64,000 bases of DNA from contig CM069433.1 in NCBI GenBank assembly GCA_035610365.1, positions 188,302,760 to 188,366,759 on the forward strand, written 5' to 3'. A program made the position numbers and the translations under genes. Positions within the stretch are counted from its first letter, which is position 1. Each line of letters opens with the position of its first letter. The DNA is from Aquatica leii (lineage: Eukaryota > Arthropoda > Insecta > Coleoptera > Lampyridae). Below the pieces are notes generated by a model. That model worked only from the letters and a program-made list of their open reading frames with translations, searched no databases and had not been told where the DNA came from. Positions 22,783 to 33,811 of the stretch are shown piece after piece.

Positions 22783-24480
22783 CATTCACGTCTTCCTGGA
22801 CAAGCAGAGTTATCACTAGCAACTAGAGGGACTATTATTGCTTTACAAGAATGCGGATTTTCTATTCGAATAATTGCTGCACGTATGGGTTTATCGGTAA
22901 GATAATTTTTATTTTGCTATTGATAATATTCTTTAATATTAGCAGTCTCTTCAATACCTATTTTATATATTTTAAAGGTATTTTATGATGTATAATTCAG
23001 ATTGCACAATTATTCACCTACATCACAGGAAATTGTTTATAATGAAATTATAAATTAGTCACATAGCAATCGGGTATCAAGTTTTTTACGTCCCTTAAGT
23101 TATCAATACAAAATTAGCAAAATCAAATAAAACAATTAGGAATTTGTTACTAATTTCTTGCGAAAGGAAAAACTTGTAGCTTTCTTACTTTTTTGATTAT
23201 GCATTAAACTTGAGGCAAGTTAGTAGTACACCATTCTAAACAGTGTTTTAATGAATTGGTATTCGGTTTAAAATGTGTGTAGAATTTGTTGCTAAATTGT
23301 TGTTAATTAATTGTAAAAGAAAAAAGCTGATAGCTGATTCTACACACATTTTTAACAGGAAATAACTTCATTACAGCATTTTTTAGAATGTGTACTGTTA
23401 ACTTGTCTCAAGTTAGCCGAAAAACGCATAACTAGAAACGTAAGAATGTTACACTTTTTTTTTCTTTCGCAACAAATTCCTAACTATATTTTATTTGATT
23501 CTGCTAACCTTATACTGCTAGCTTAAAAGATGTAAGTTTTTCACTTAAATTACTTTATCGGTGCCTTTTAGTAAACGTAAACCTTTTTGCGCAGTTTTAA
23601 TTAACTATTATTTATTTTATTAGAAATGTGTGGTTCATTATTGCGTTGAACGCAAAGAACAAGGCGCGGAAAATGATCGTCCATTGCAGACCGCCCATAG
23701 AAGTGAAAAGCCATTTCTCTTATCTTGATTTGAAAAAAAAAAACATTATCCAAGATGCTCGTTTGACTCAATTCGCAACTTCCGCCACCATTTGCAAAAG
23801 ACTACAGCTACAATGCAGTTTGCAAACAATAAAGAATACTTTAAAGGAATAAGCTGCTATCGACCTATAAAGAAATAATAACTAAAGAAAATGCCTACCG
23901 GAGATTGCAGTTTTCAGAAGAACATTTAAATTTTGATAGGAAAGGTGTTGTTTTTTCAGATGGAAATACCTTCTGCACTTCCCAAGATAGTAAAATAGTT
24001 CTTAGGAGGCTACGTAATTCTAGATATGAATCAAAACGTGGGAGAATTAGTGCTGCGTACTAGGAATGGATAAGTGACGCTGGCCCAGGGTAATTAACAT
24101 GTGTCGATGAACCCTTAACTGCTCAAACTTACTTGACAATTTTGGAAAACGTTATGTTACCCTTCGTACGAGCAGTTTATTCCGAAAGTCCAATTTGGTT
24201 TGTTCAGGACAAGTTTCCTATTCATACGGTAGCGGTAGTTCAAGAATGGTTTTTACAACATCTAGAAGTGGAAAGAATCCATTGACCACCTAAGTCAACG
24301 GATTTGAACCTTATAGACAATTTGTGGGCGGCGGCCGTGCGCGGGTGGAACAACAAACTGAACAATAACATTTCGAGGAGCTAATGTATGTGCCAATTTA
24401 ATCAGTTCTATGCCAAACTGTCTACGGAAATGTATAACCAATAATGTATATTATACCCATTACTACCAAGAAGTAACATT
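22783..24480 (+). pseudogene. Tc1-like transposase pseudogene with a 727-bp interruption
   Basis: The N-terminal helix-turn-helix (SLATRGTIIALQECGFSIRI then IAARMGLS) is at 22800-22896. Coding similarity resumes at 23624 with KCVVHYCVERKEQ, and after frameshifts reads IIQDARLTQFATSATICKRL, GVVFSDGNTFCTSQDS (first catalytic D), PIWFVQDKFPIHTVAVVQEW (second D) and STDLNLIDNLWAA, where the usual third catalytic E is D. It ends near 24475 with a block like the family C-terminus. Several stops and shifts make it dead. The interruption starts GTAAG and ends TTATTTTATTAG, so it looks like an intron, but family members are usually intronless and it contains a foldback repeat. No terminal inverted repeats found. 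Confidence 0.85.
23113..23508. repeat. Foldback (long imperfect inverted repeat) inside the Tc1 gene
   Basis: Left arm about 23113-23286 and right arm about 23336-23508 are reverse complements over about 170 bases with mismatches and small gaps. Shared anchors: TTAGCAAAATCAAATAAAA pairs with TTTTATTTGATTCTGCTAA, TAGGAATTTGTT with AACAAATTCCTA, and AATGTGTGTAGAAT with ATTCTACACACATT. The spacer is about 50 bases. It is likely a MITE or foldback element inserted in the transposase gene. Confidence 0.82.
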
Positions 24481-24489
24481 CGTAGTCGG

Positions 24490-24850
24490 CGTGGATAATA
24501 GGCCTTCCAGAATTCTAAGCGTTTAGTGAAGGTATTTATTGATATTAATCCCTCATTGTTCGTTATTACATAACATGTGCCCAAAGCATGGCGGAACGGC
24601 TATCAAATTAAGAAAGAAATTACAAAAGAATCTTAACAAAACGGATGTAAATATCTTACCCTGTGACAAATAAATTACTTTACATAGTAATAAATTTATA
24701 ACTTCATTTTCATCACAGTGGATGTTCTTATAAATTTTCAGATCTAGACGACACAGGCCATTTTAGGTATTTGACAGCTTAAATGACTTGACCGCAACAT
24801 GTCAGTAACCAGAAAGATCGACAGAGAGCGTCAAAATTTTATTTCAATAT
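24490..24850. repeat. Dispersed repeat X, partial copy 2
   Basis: Begins AGGCCTTCCAGAATT directly after the Tc1 remnant and matches the right third of repeat X at about 12606-12970 and 55890-56240, including ATCAAATTAAGAA and CCCTGTGA. It is more diverged than copies 1 and 3. Confidence 0.72.
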
Positions 24851-24904
24851 ACGTATTGGAGGCGTGGAGCGTGGATAACAAAACGAAAGCTAGAATGAAA
24901 ACAG

Positions 24905-26650
24905 TAATTTAGGCATACGCCAAGGATAGAAACCTAAAATCTAAAACCAACCCAATTCCAAGAAACCCAATCCCGTGTAATCTCATCAAATTACCACAAA
25001 TACAGAAGAGACAGAGGTTTTCCAGAATCTCAAGAATATCGACGACCAAAACTGTGCAGAAGCGCGCAAAGCGAATGGTATATCCAAGAAACCAAGAGTA
25101 ATTTGATCCAAAAGCAAAGTAGAATACCAACACGGTTTACTAATTTTCGAAGCGCACAAAGCGATACCAAGAAGTAAAGTACAAACAATCAGTAACCCAA
25201 TGCAGTAGAGACGCAAGCGTCAAAAAATTTTAGAGAAAAAGACAAAAAATTTAAAAAGTAGCAGTTTAGACAAGCGTCTAGGACTAAGTAGCCTTAAAAT
25301 CCATTTAAACCCCAACCCTAAATTACAAAACCACCGTTGAAAATGATTTCAAAGTAAGTAACCCAAAATCCCAAGTACTAATGATCCCCAAAACTAAAAT
25401 TCGAGAAGAAGAAAGGAAAGAAAAGAAAAGAAGAGAACGTAAAAACTGTCAATTGCTAAACGAACACTTTAATCATCGATCACTGTGCTGGACTGTAACA
25501 ATGAAATTTATAAGCTGATAAACGGAATAGAATATCCTAAAAAAAACAAAGAGAAAAGTAGCAAAAGAGATATCTTAAGAAGGACTAACAACATCCAAAA
25601 AAGCCGAGCAAGCGGAAGTACATAAAGTACAGAAAACGGAGTTGTAGTCTGTCTCAAGTTTCAGATTTACACAGCAAAACGAATAACGTACTAAGCCCAA
25701 TGTAGCAAAAGAAAAAATTTGCAAAAAGGAAAATAAAGAAAAAGGAATATGGTTGCAGTGAATTCAAGAAATAAAAGACAAAGCTTAAGCAGAGAGAAAA
25801 ACTTTCAAAGTAATCCAAAACAAAACAAAAAAAAAGAAAAAGGAGTACGAGTCAATAAAGAACAGAAAACTTCACTTGTCAATTAAGCATCGTGAGTCAG
25901 TGCTCGTTGTGTTGGAATGTCACATTGGAACGTAAATGCCGAAGAACGGATTAGAATATTCCAAGAGCAAAAGAAACTCAAAGAAGAGAAATATCATAAC
26001 GGTAACTGACATCAAAAATACCGACTAAGCGGAAGTACGGGGTACAAGAAGCGACGTTGCAGTCTATTCCTAGTTCCAAGCAAAACATATTAAAACAAAA
26101 ACCCAATAAAGCAAGAGAAGTAACTGAGAAAGAAAAGTAAAAGAAAAGAAACATAGTTGCGTGAATACTGAAGAAAGAAGTTACAAAAAAGAAAAAAAAT
26201 AAATTATTCAAGCAACAAATCAAGATAAAAGAAAAAAGCAAAAGAAGTAATTGTCCTAAAGGCAAACCTTTAAAAGCAAAAGAAAACATTAAAAAACAAG
26301 AAAAGAAGAAAAAAGACAGACGGAGAAAGATAAGACAATATGTAGTTGTGTGATTCGTTCTTCTCTCCGTAGAAGAAACGAAATTGAGTGACCAGTCTTT
26401 TAATGCCCAACCAACCGCTCAAGAATCAAACCATAAAGAGAATGTAAAGAAAGAATAATGGTTGGCACAAAAAAAAAGATAGATAGATCTCAAGAAGAAA
26501 AAAATAAAAAGTAGAAAAGATAAGAGATAGGGAAAAACGGAGAAAGATAAGGCTTGATGTTAATGCCTGATTCGTTCTTCACCCCGTAAAAGAACGAAAA
26601 GAGAGACCACCCTACGGTGCCCAACCAACCGCAACACAACACAGGAACTC
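24905..26650 (+). repeat. Purine-rich repeat modules, left block
   Basis: A long A- and G-rich block built from modules that recur. One module near 25500-25680 returns at 25900-26100 and again at 29550-29725 (all with a GGAAT...CCGA..AAGCGGA pattern and a TAGTCTGTC or CAGTCTATTC end). A second, GTTGCAGTGAA, occurs at 25755, in variant form at 26157, and at 28313. A third, ACGGAGAAAGATAAG, occurs at about 26320 and 26537, then at about 28508 and 28669, followed in several copies by CCCAACCAACCGC. There is no believable coding frame. Family unknown to me. Confidence 0.7.
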
Positions 26651-27012
26651 GTTAAATAAACTACTATTTTTATTTTCGTTTTACTAACGCACGAAAATCA
26701 TTTCCTTCCTTTGCATACAAGTGATCAAATATTGCAGCCAACTTTACGTTTTGATATAATACTATATCTGTCACTTTGCCCACAAATTTGGCAAATGTTT
26801 TTTTTATGCTGTCAAAGTTTAAAGTTTAATACGTATACCATTTTAAAATCTTTTACATAATGCCTTATCCAAATAAATCAATACGTAGAATCGTATATTT
26901 GATTATGTAACGATCGCAAGTATATCAATTGCAAGTGTTTTTAATCTTTCAATCTTAACTACTTTTATTGATATAAAAACGCAAAGTAGATTAGACAATA
27001 GAAAAACTCGAC
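26651..27012. other. 5' flank of the alkaline phosphatase fragment
   Basis: About 360 bases of AT-rich sequence between the purine-rich block and the TATA box. It may hold the native promoter region of the phosphatase gene; no specific sites were identified. Confidence 0.4.
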
Positions 27013-27020
27013 TATATATA
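27013..27020 (+). promoter_or_regulatory. TATA box before the alkaline phosphatase fragment
   Basis: TATATATA lies 29 bases before the end of the sequence leading to the ATG at 27049. The position suits a core promoter with a very short leader, so promoter sequence was kept with the coding fragment. Confidence 0.5.
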
Positions 27021-27048
27021 CTGCGAAATTTTGATAAATACCATCAAA

Positions 27049-28288
27049 ATGATGTTCTACTTTGTATTTGCGTTAGTGATTTTGGGTGGTGCCTTTGCCA
27101 AAACCACTTACAGTTATGGTAAGAATTAATTAGATTTAACTTTTAATTTGAGTGTAAAAAATAACTTTGCTGTTTTACAACATTTTTAATTGTTACTACA
27201 AATAATTCATTGTATTTCAGGCGAACACTACCACGACTACATTGGAAAAAGAGACGAAACTCAACGAATATCTAACTCAGATGAATTACATGCAGAATTT
27301 TGGCAAAAAAATGCAAAAGAAACCATTAAGGAACGTCTAGATATACACAGAAATAAAAGTAAGAGATTTTTGCAAACGCACAACTTTAATTTTGCAATGG
27401 TTTTTATGCTTTTCAGATACTGCCAAAAACGTAATTTTATTTTTGGGCGATGGAATGTCAATAACTACTTTGGCAGCAGCTAGAACTCATTTAGGGCAAA
27501 GAAATAATAAGACTGGAGAAGAAACGTTTTTGTCGTTTGAAAAATTCCCTTTTACTGGATTGTCGAAAGTGAGTAAACGCATTTTTGTTTTGTTTCTTTA
27601 AATATATTTTTCAGACTTACTGCGTTGATCGTCAAGTTGCTGATTCAGCTTGTTCATCAACTGCGTATTTAGGTGGAGTTAAAGCTAATGAAGGCACTGC
27701 TGGAGTTACCGCTTCAGTTAAACTGTCTGACTGCGTGGCAATGAATAATCCAGTCAACCACGTAAATTCCGTAGCCTTTTTGTCTCAGTTAGCTGGAAAA
27801 CGTACTGGAATTGTCACGACAACAAGAGTTACACATGCATCTCCTTCAGGTCAGAACGCATTCTTGCAAAATTTATTAAATATTAATTCTTTTATAACAA
27901 ATAGGAGCTTACGCACATACAGCAAATCGCTATTGGGAATCAGATGCCGACATAGATTTAGAAGGTAAAGACCCTAAACAATGTATGGATATTGCTCAAC
28001 AATTGATTTATGGAAAAACTGGTCAAAAATTAAACGTCATATTTGGTGGTGGAAGATATAAATCTTTACCTAAAGATGTAATAGACGAAGACAATAATCC
28101 CGGTATTCGCAACGATAGCCGTAACTTAATCAAAGAATGGAAAGTAATTAAAAGAAAATACGAAACACAAATACGTACACGATTTAAAAGGTTTAAAAGA
28201 TTTAAACAAGGATACCGAATACGTTTTAGGACTTTTTGATAGCGACCATATGGCTTATAACCTTGATCCCAACCAACCGCCTTATTAA
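27049..28288 (+). pseudogene. Alkaline phosphatase (membrane-bound type), truncated after about 325 codons
   Basis: Exons 27049-27118, 27221-27358, 27417-27568, 27615-27849 and 27905 onward join in frame at GT-AG introns. The start MMFYFVFALVILGGAFA is a signal peptide. Then [15 protein letters not shown] (metal-binding D), YCVDRQVADSACSSTAYLGG (catalytic serine in DSA), THASPSGAYAHTANRYWESD and LNVIFGGGRYKSLPKDV follow the insect family closely. In exon 5 one extra base near 28170 shifts the frame; the other frame continues LGLFDSDHMAYNLD, then similarity stops at about 28285. Family proteins are about 500-550 residues, so the rest of the metal site and the GPI-anchor end are absent. The enzyme removes phosphate from extracellular substrates in gut and other epithelia. 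This copy should be inactive. A purine-rich repeat starts at the break. Confidence 0.88.
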
Positions 28289-28798
28289 GCAACAAAAAAA
28301 AAGAAAGCATAGTTGCAGTGAACACTTAAGAGAAAAAGTTATCAAAAGGAAAAGAAGCAAGTGTCCAAGCAACGAAAGCGAAAAAAAAACAAGAAAGACA
28401 GAAGGAGAAAAGAGAGTACAGATTTTGTTGTACGGCTCGATTACCTTTTCCTAGTTAGCCGACCTCGAAAAAATATAAAGTAAGAAAAGCAGAAAGAAAG
28501 AGACAGACGGAGAAAGATAAGACTGGATATTTCTATGTTCAACTAACCACCCAAGAGGTGAACCTTAAAAAAAATCAAAAAGAAAAAAAGTATTATTGGC
28601 ACATAGAAAGTTTCTATGCCTAAGCAGAAATAAATGAGAAGTAAGACTGATAGGAGATAAGGAAAGACGGAGAAAGATAAGACAGATGTCCAATTCGTTT
28701 TTCTCTACATAGAAGAAACGAAAGGAAGTGACCAGCCCTTCAATGCCCAATCAAACGCCCACCTTAAAAAAGAGAAAAAAACAAGAAAGAGTTGAGAA
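28289..28798 (+). repeat. Purine-rich repeat modules, middle block
   Basis: Begins right where phosphatase similarity ends. It carries GTTGCAGTGAACACTTAAGA (28313) and two copies of ACGGAGAAAGATAAG (about 28508, 28669), the second followed by the TTCGTTTTTCTCTAC...CCCAATC module also seen at 26340-26430. Confidence 0.7.
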
Positions 28799-29503
28799 AA
28801 TATATCAAAACTAGCTGTACCCTGCCACGCTTTGCAGTGGCACATTGTGATTGAATGGTTGACATTTAATTTAATTATATTTATATACATTAAAAGTGAG
28901 GTTAATCCAAAATAAATAATATAATTACTAAATAATATAATTACGTCCACGTGTTAGATGTAATAAAAAAGATATAACCACTCACTTCTGTTAGAAATCC
29001 ACTTGAATTGTAATAAGTTCTTTTATTTTGCCTGTCAGTTAATAATATTTTTACTGTCCATCTTTGATATAAAATATAACCTCTACTTATGATTTGGTGA
29101 AAGGCGCAGTTCGATTACAACACTATTACACCAAAAATTCTTGATTTAAGTGAATATTTAATTCAGATTGTATAATAATCAGAATCAGATGCAAATTTTT
29201 TTGTAAATAAACAATATAATTGGGAACGAAATTGTTTCTCATGTGACTGCGTCATTACTATTGCGATTGTCAGCGAGTGTTTTCCTCGCTTACGGCAGAT
29301 GGCGCGGTCACTGGTACACAGCTGATCGTTAAAAAAACTGTTTTCTCGCGGTCGCAGATATGTGACTGATGCAAAAAATAGATAAAAACAATCCTTGATG
29401 CGGATTTTATATCATGTTAAAATTTCAACTCAATCGGTGCAGAACTTTTTGAGTTTTTGAAGCGTACACAAACCAACATAACATTTTTATATATATAGAT
29501 TAG
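28799..29503. repeat. Dispersed non-coding repeat inserted in the purine-rich block
   Basis: Starts CTAGCTGTACCCTGCCACGC and ends with TTTTTATATATATAGATT. The ends resemble a very common insect repeat type with a CTAGCTGTACCC start and a late AATCGGTGCAG segment (29434) before the tail. No coding frame. It separates two parts of the purine-rich block, so it probably inserted there. Classification (SINE-like or LINE 3' end) is uncertain. Confidence 0.55.
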
Positions 29504-29990
29504 CTATAGAACGAATGCGTACCAATTGCTGTTCCAAATTGGAAAGTATACTTCACTATTTTAATGCCGACGAGCGGAATAGAAAACTCAAGAAAAGAAA
29601 AAAACCAAATCCAAAATCAGGAGAGAGAATTCTATATATGACGTACCAATCCAAAAAGGCCGACTAAGCGGATATAAATATATACAGACGGAAAGGTAGT
29701 CTGTCCTGAAGTAAGATGGAGAAAAAAGAAATCAAAACAAAAGTACTAAAAACTTAAGCAAAAACAAAATGGGTGAAAGCAATATGAGAGGAACAATTGG
29801 GTAGCATCCAAGCTACAACCAACAAGATAACGACGACGTATCCAAAGACTCGAATCACCAAAACCAAATAACATGAACTAAAAGAATATTAAAGGTCGAA
29901 AGTCGAAAGCCCAAAAAGTGAACTAGCACTTACGACGCTTGCGACGCCGATGAAAGAGAAGAAAACAATTAAAAGAAGGAGACAGTAAAG
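29504..29990 (+). repeat. Purine-rich repeat modules, right block
   Basis: Continues the A- and G-rich family. The module at 29550-29725 (GAGCGGAATAGAAA...CCGACTAAGCGGA...TAGTCTGTCC) matches 25500-25680 and 25900-26100. Confidence 0.6.
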
Positions 29991-30540
29991 AATAAGCGAA
30001 AGCGACTAAAGGAGGAGATGTGAAAGCAATAGCAGCGGCTTTTACATCTGGAGAAAGAGTTGGAAGGGTTGGAAAGCTTCATCGTTGCTGGCAAAACGTG
30101 ACGTAACCTAATAGGATTGTTTCGCAGTGCGTTCAAACAAGAACAGTGACGTATAAACTCTCCCAATAGATTCCTTAGGTTTCATCACTTTGTTACGAAT
30201 AGTGTCCATTAACCGTTCATCATAATCTAAAGGCAGAAATTCAGTTTTCAACATCGCAGTAACCTCATCCGAAGAACGTAAAGTATGTCGTCTACTTCTA
30301 AATAGAAGAAGAGCTTTCCCCGATAACACCTTAGAAGCTGAAAGAAAAAGTTGATGCTGAGAACTCCACGGGACAAACACAACTCATCAATACGAATAAG
30401 AAACTCGATCCAGTACAAACGGATCTTCACCAGAGAAAGTAATATTCCTATCAGACAAGTTTATTTCCGAATCAGAGTCTGATGAAGTAAGAAGTGGCGG
30501 CTCCTCGTCTAAAGAATACATAATTAACAAAGGTCTAACT
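29990..30540 (-). pseudogene. Gypsy-type gag fragment
   Basis: The minus strand encodes pieces of a gypsy Gag: SDRNITFSGEDPF near 30460, RIDELCLSRGV near 30380 (in another frame), FLSASKVLSGKALLLFRSRR (30345-30286), DEVTAMLKTEFLPLDYDERL and MKPKESIGRVYTSL (to about 30150). The block resembles the Gag core of gypsy-B (QFQPVDFDDKLLEQI and EKEPIGIFVAIM there) but is a different, decayed family. No adjoining pol was found. Confidence 0.75.
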
Positions 30541-30584
30541 AGAAACTCAGTTTAAAATTTTAAAGCTCGCTCATCTTGCATCAT

Positions 30585-30715
30585 TGAGTTTCATACGCCC
30601 CCAGCACGCGTTGTACAATGTTTTTGTAGTCAGAGTTTCTAGGATTTCCCAAAAATTTGTGCACTGCGTTCTTGAAAAAGTCCCTCGCTTTTTTTCTGCC
30701 TCTCATTGTTTCCAA
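30585..30715 (-). pseudogene. Fragment of a CACTG-type transposase
   Basis: The minus strand reads ARDFFKNAVHKFLGNPRNSD then YKNIVQRVLGAYETQ, a stop, and CKMSEL. This parallels AFQNVCKNFLGNHKIEDY and LLAYKDIGCNMSLK in the transposase at 34419-36107, so it is a relic of a related element. Confidence 0.6.
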
Positions 30716-30719
30716 AAAT

Positions 30720-31285
30720 TAAAGATGGGTTAGAAGTTTTCTTATGTCCGAGCTAGTGAAAACTCCTAACTTGGTTTTGAAACTAAGAACACACATCTGA
30801 AACTATCTCTTGGCAGTGGCTTTTTTTCTCGTTTTTATTATAGCATTCTCAACAACGCCTACTCACCGACTTCTTAGCTACCCGTGGTGACGTGGTTGTA
30901 TGGTAAGGTAACATATTTTTAAATTAATAATTTTTTATAGTAAATGATGTATGATTTATACTCTAGTCTACTAAGTCTGCCATTGCCGAATATGCACTTG
31001 ACACTTTATGATATAAGCTTTGAGAACACTAAAAAATTTCTTAAACAAAGAACTGGAAATCAAGAAAGAATACAGAAGTTATTGAATTTATTAAATTTCC
31101 CAACAATTTTAATAGAGACAATAGTTGTGAACTATGTGACACTTGGTTACCTGTTATTTCTTAATCCTAATTTTCCCACCAGTTAAACTTAGTCTAGAGT
31201 TTTTCTTTTGATCTGTATTTCCATTGTTTAGTTTGGTTTAATGCGAATATAAGTTTTTATAAATCACGCTTTTATTATTGGCAAA
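30720..31285. other. Non-coding stretch
   Basis: No gene recognised. A short plus-strand frame at 30944-31186 has no recognisable domain. Confidence 0.5.
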
Positions 31286-31288
31286 TAA

Positions 31289-32567
31289 CACTGGTCTGCA
31301 TGAAAATCGGTCCTGATACCATTCTTGACGATTCTTATGTAAAATGACCTCCTGAATCCAAAAATGAGCTCCGTTTTTACCCATCACCTACCTATTTTGG
31401 GGGGACCCCATTTTTATTTTATTTTTGCATTTTTTTTAAGAACTTTAACTTATAGCCGTTAAACATCCCAAAGCAGGTAATAAAATTTATACCAAAGTAT
31501 ATGGCAAAAGTTTTGCTATAAAATGTATATAGAAACAACAATAAAATAAAAATATATAAGAACAGTAAAAAAATATCAATAAACAGTTAGGAAGATTCAC
31601 TGCACGACGCTGGCGATCTCAATAACACATGCAAGTTTGAACAGAAATTTTCGACAGGCTTGAACTTGCATTACTCTTTTCATTATAGTATATTACATCG
31701 TACGGGCGTACTGGCCTCTGCAAGAAAATCTTATTCCTGGTCAGAAAAATGTCGCCCACAATCCTTTGGTTCCGAAGGAAAATATTTACTTACCACCTTT
31801 ACACATCAAACTTGGATTGATCAAGCAGTTTGTGAAAGCAGTGGACAAGACAGGTGGCGCATTTCAATTTTTGAAAACTAAATTCCCTCGTCTTAGCGAA
31901 GCTAAAATCAAAGAAGGTGTTTTTGTCGAAAAGAGAAACGAGTTTGGCTTGCATTTCAAAACGTTTGTAAGAACTTCCTGGGTAACCACAAAAGTGAAGA
32001 TTATGTCGCTCACGTCGAGGAACTGCTTTTAGCGTACAAGGACATAGGATGTAACATGTCTCTTAAAGTTCACTTCCTTCACTCGCATCTGGACTTTTTC
32101 CGTGAAATTTAGGAGCAGTCTCGGATGAACACGAGGAACGGTTCCATCAAGACATCGCTAAACTGGAGAAGAGATTTTCAGGGAAGTGGAATGTAAGCAT
32201 GTTGGCGGAGTACTGCTGGTTTTTGAAACGAGAGAGCTGTACCTCAGGGTATAAAAGGAAAGCAAGCACCAAGTAACGATGAATATCTTTTTATTTATTA
32301 CTGTTTATAGCTAAAATAGTTCTTTTTCCCATTTAAATTAAATTCATGTCCATATATTTATTATTATAATAATTATTATTATCGTTCGATAAATAAATTA
32401 TAATTAATTTATCGAAAAGTGGTAAAATTAGAGATTTGGGGCTCCCTCGAAAATGGTGGCTGATGGAAGAAAACGGAAGGCATATTTGGATTCAGGACGT
32501 CATTTTACATAACAATCACCCGGAATAGTGTCAGGGCTCGATAAAAAATTTTTTTTGCAGACCAGTG
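31289..32567 (+). mobile_element. CACTG-ended DNA transposon, deletion copy
   Basis: Ends CACTGGTCTGCA and TGCAGACCAGTG are perfect 12-bp inverted repeats, flanked by TAA on both sides (31286-31288, 32568-32570). It matches the ends and parts of the element at 33815-40881, but lacks the first half of the transposase. The junction falls at ATTACAT (31692-31698), which occurs at both edges of the missing segment in the longer copy. The CACTG start, 3-bp duplication and transposase features suggest the CMC (CACTA-like) superfamily; this is an inference. Confidence 0.88.
31699..32275 (+). pseudogene. C-terminal transposase remnant in the deletion copy
   Basis: Encodes pieces matching the longer copy: PKENIYLPPLHIKLGLIKQF (31770), GAFQFLKTKFPRLSEAKIKE, then after a further deletion of about 54 bases the segment TSWVTTKVKI in a shifted frame, and LKRESCTSGYKRKAST at the end. 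Frameshifts and the lost N-terminal half make it non-functional. Confidence 0.85.
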
Positions 32568-32570
32568 TAA

Positions 32571-33811
32571 TTAAAGTTTATGATTTTGTGTTGTGTCCTA
32601 AGACAAAATATTTATATAAGCAAGACCAGTATATCAACGTCAAAACGTCAAGCTAAAGTAATCGACTGCAAAATGAGAAAGCTAAAAAGTATAACACCAG
32701 ATTAGAAGACGGTTCTGGGTCTATGAAAACTACGAAGAAATAAAATAATTTAGTTTTGTAAACTGTTTATTTTGCTAGTAAAGTGCATAGTAAATTTGAG
32801 CTGAATTATGCAAAATTTACAGGTTAAATAACTTTTGATACCCAAGAAAATTGTTTTTATTTTATTTATACCTTTACAAACCTAAAAACATTGATAAAAT
32901 TTAAATTGCAATGCAAAAGGACTGATATCAACGTTCCCACTGGAAATCGAGTGTTGACTATAGAATAGAGCGGTGAGGATGAAGCGTGGATTGGTAGAAA
33001 ATTGTCAATTGGTAGACAATCAAGCGAGCACACGCAGTCAACTGTTAGCTGATTGTTATTCATGGCTTGGGACAGATCAGGCTCCTTGCGACGCCAATTT
33101 GCATACTAAAATGAGTATCTCAACATATCTACAAACCTAGAGTCAATTTTATTTCGCTTTGTGGTAATCAGTTAGGTATTAGTTTTCAAAAGAGAAAAAT
33201 ACGTTAGCTTTCTAATGCAAATTTTCGTTTTTTATATATATTTATATATACATTAAAGCCGACGCAAATTATGAGTAAACTTTTTAAGTTAAAAAAGTTT
33301 CTTTCAATTTTAAACATGTATTCTGTTGAAAGTTGTATCGAGCTGGGACCGAACACTTGACTTTTCCATTGATATTGAGTAGTTATTCTATTAGTCATGG
33401 GAAATAAGTGAGTACAATTCATGAAATGTTCGCCACTTGTAACGTTAATATCACTTTAGCAGCGGCAGTAAAAATTACCGCTGTTATATTTAAGAGCTTT
33501 GTAAGTATTGGGGGAGTGTTACAATGAGAGTACGTTAAAACTTGTTTTGCTATTATAATGCGCATATAACATTATTTGAAAAATCATGTCGAACGATAAT
33601 AGTGTAAATACTAATTTAACAAAATTTGAATCACAAATACAATTTAATATAACGACAAAATCAAATAATATTAAGAAATAATTGCTTCATAAAAGAGAAA
33701 TATACTTAATTTTTTTAATAAATTAATAATAGAACGTTGTATTGGTTTTCAAACACTTAAAATCTATGCTTAGAGATATCATGATAAAAAAATATTATAT
33801 AATATGAAAAA
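32571..33811. other. AT-rich non-coding stretch between the two CACTG elements
   Basis: No gene or element recognised. Simple TATATA runs near 33233. Confidence 0.55.

Noticed and set aside
24909-26289. Several hydrophobic minus-strand frames opposite the purine-rich block
   Set aside because: F- and L-rich frames are expected from the pyrimidine-rich strand. I saw no family resemblance.
27119-27220. Possible coding frame reading through phosphatase introns
   Set aside because: GT-AG borders and the family protein join exactly without these segments.
30944-31186. 80-codon plus-strand frame between repeats
   Set aside because: No domain or family recognised, no splice or promoter evidence; length is within chance for this sequence.
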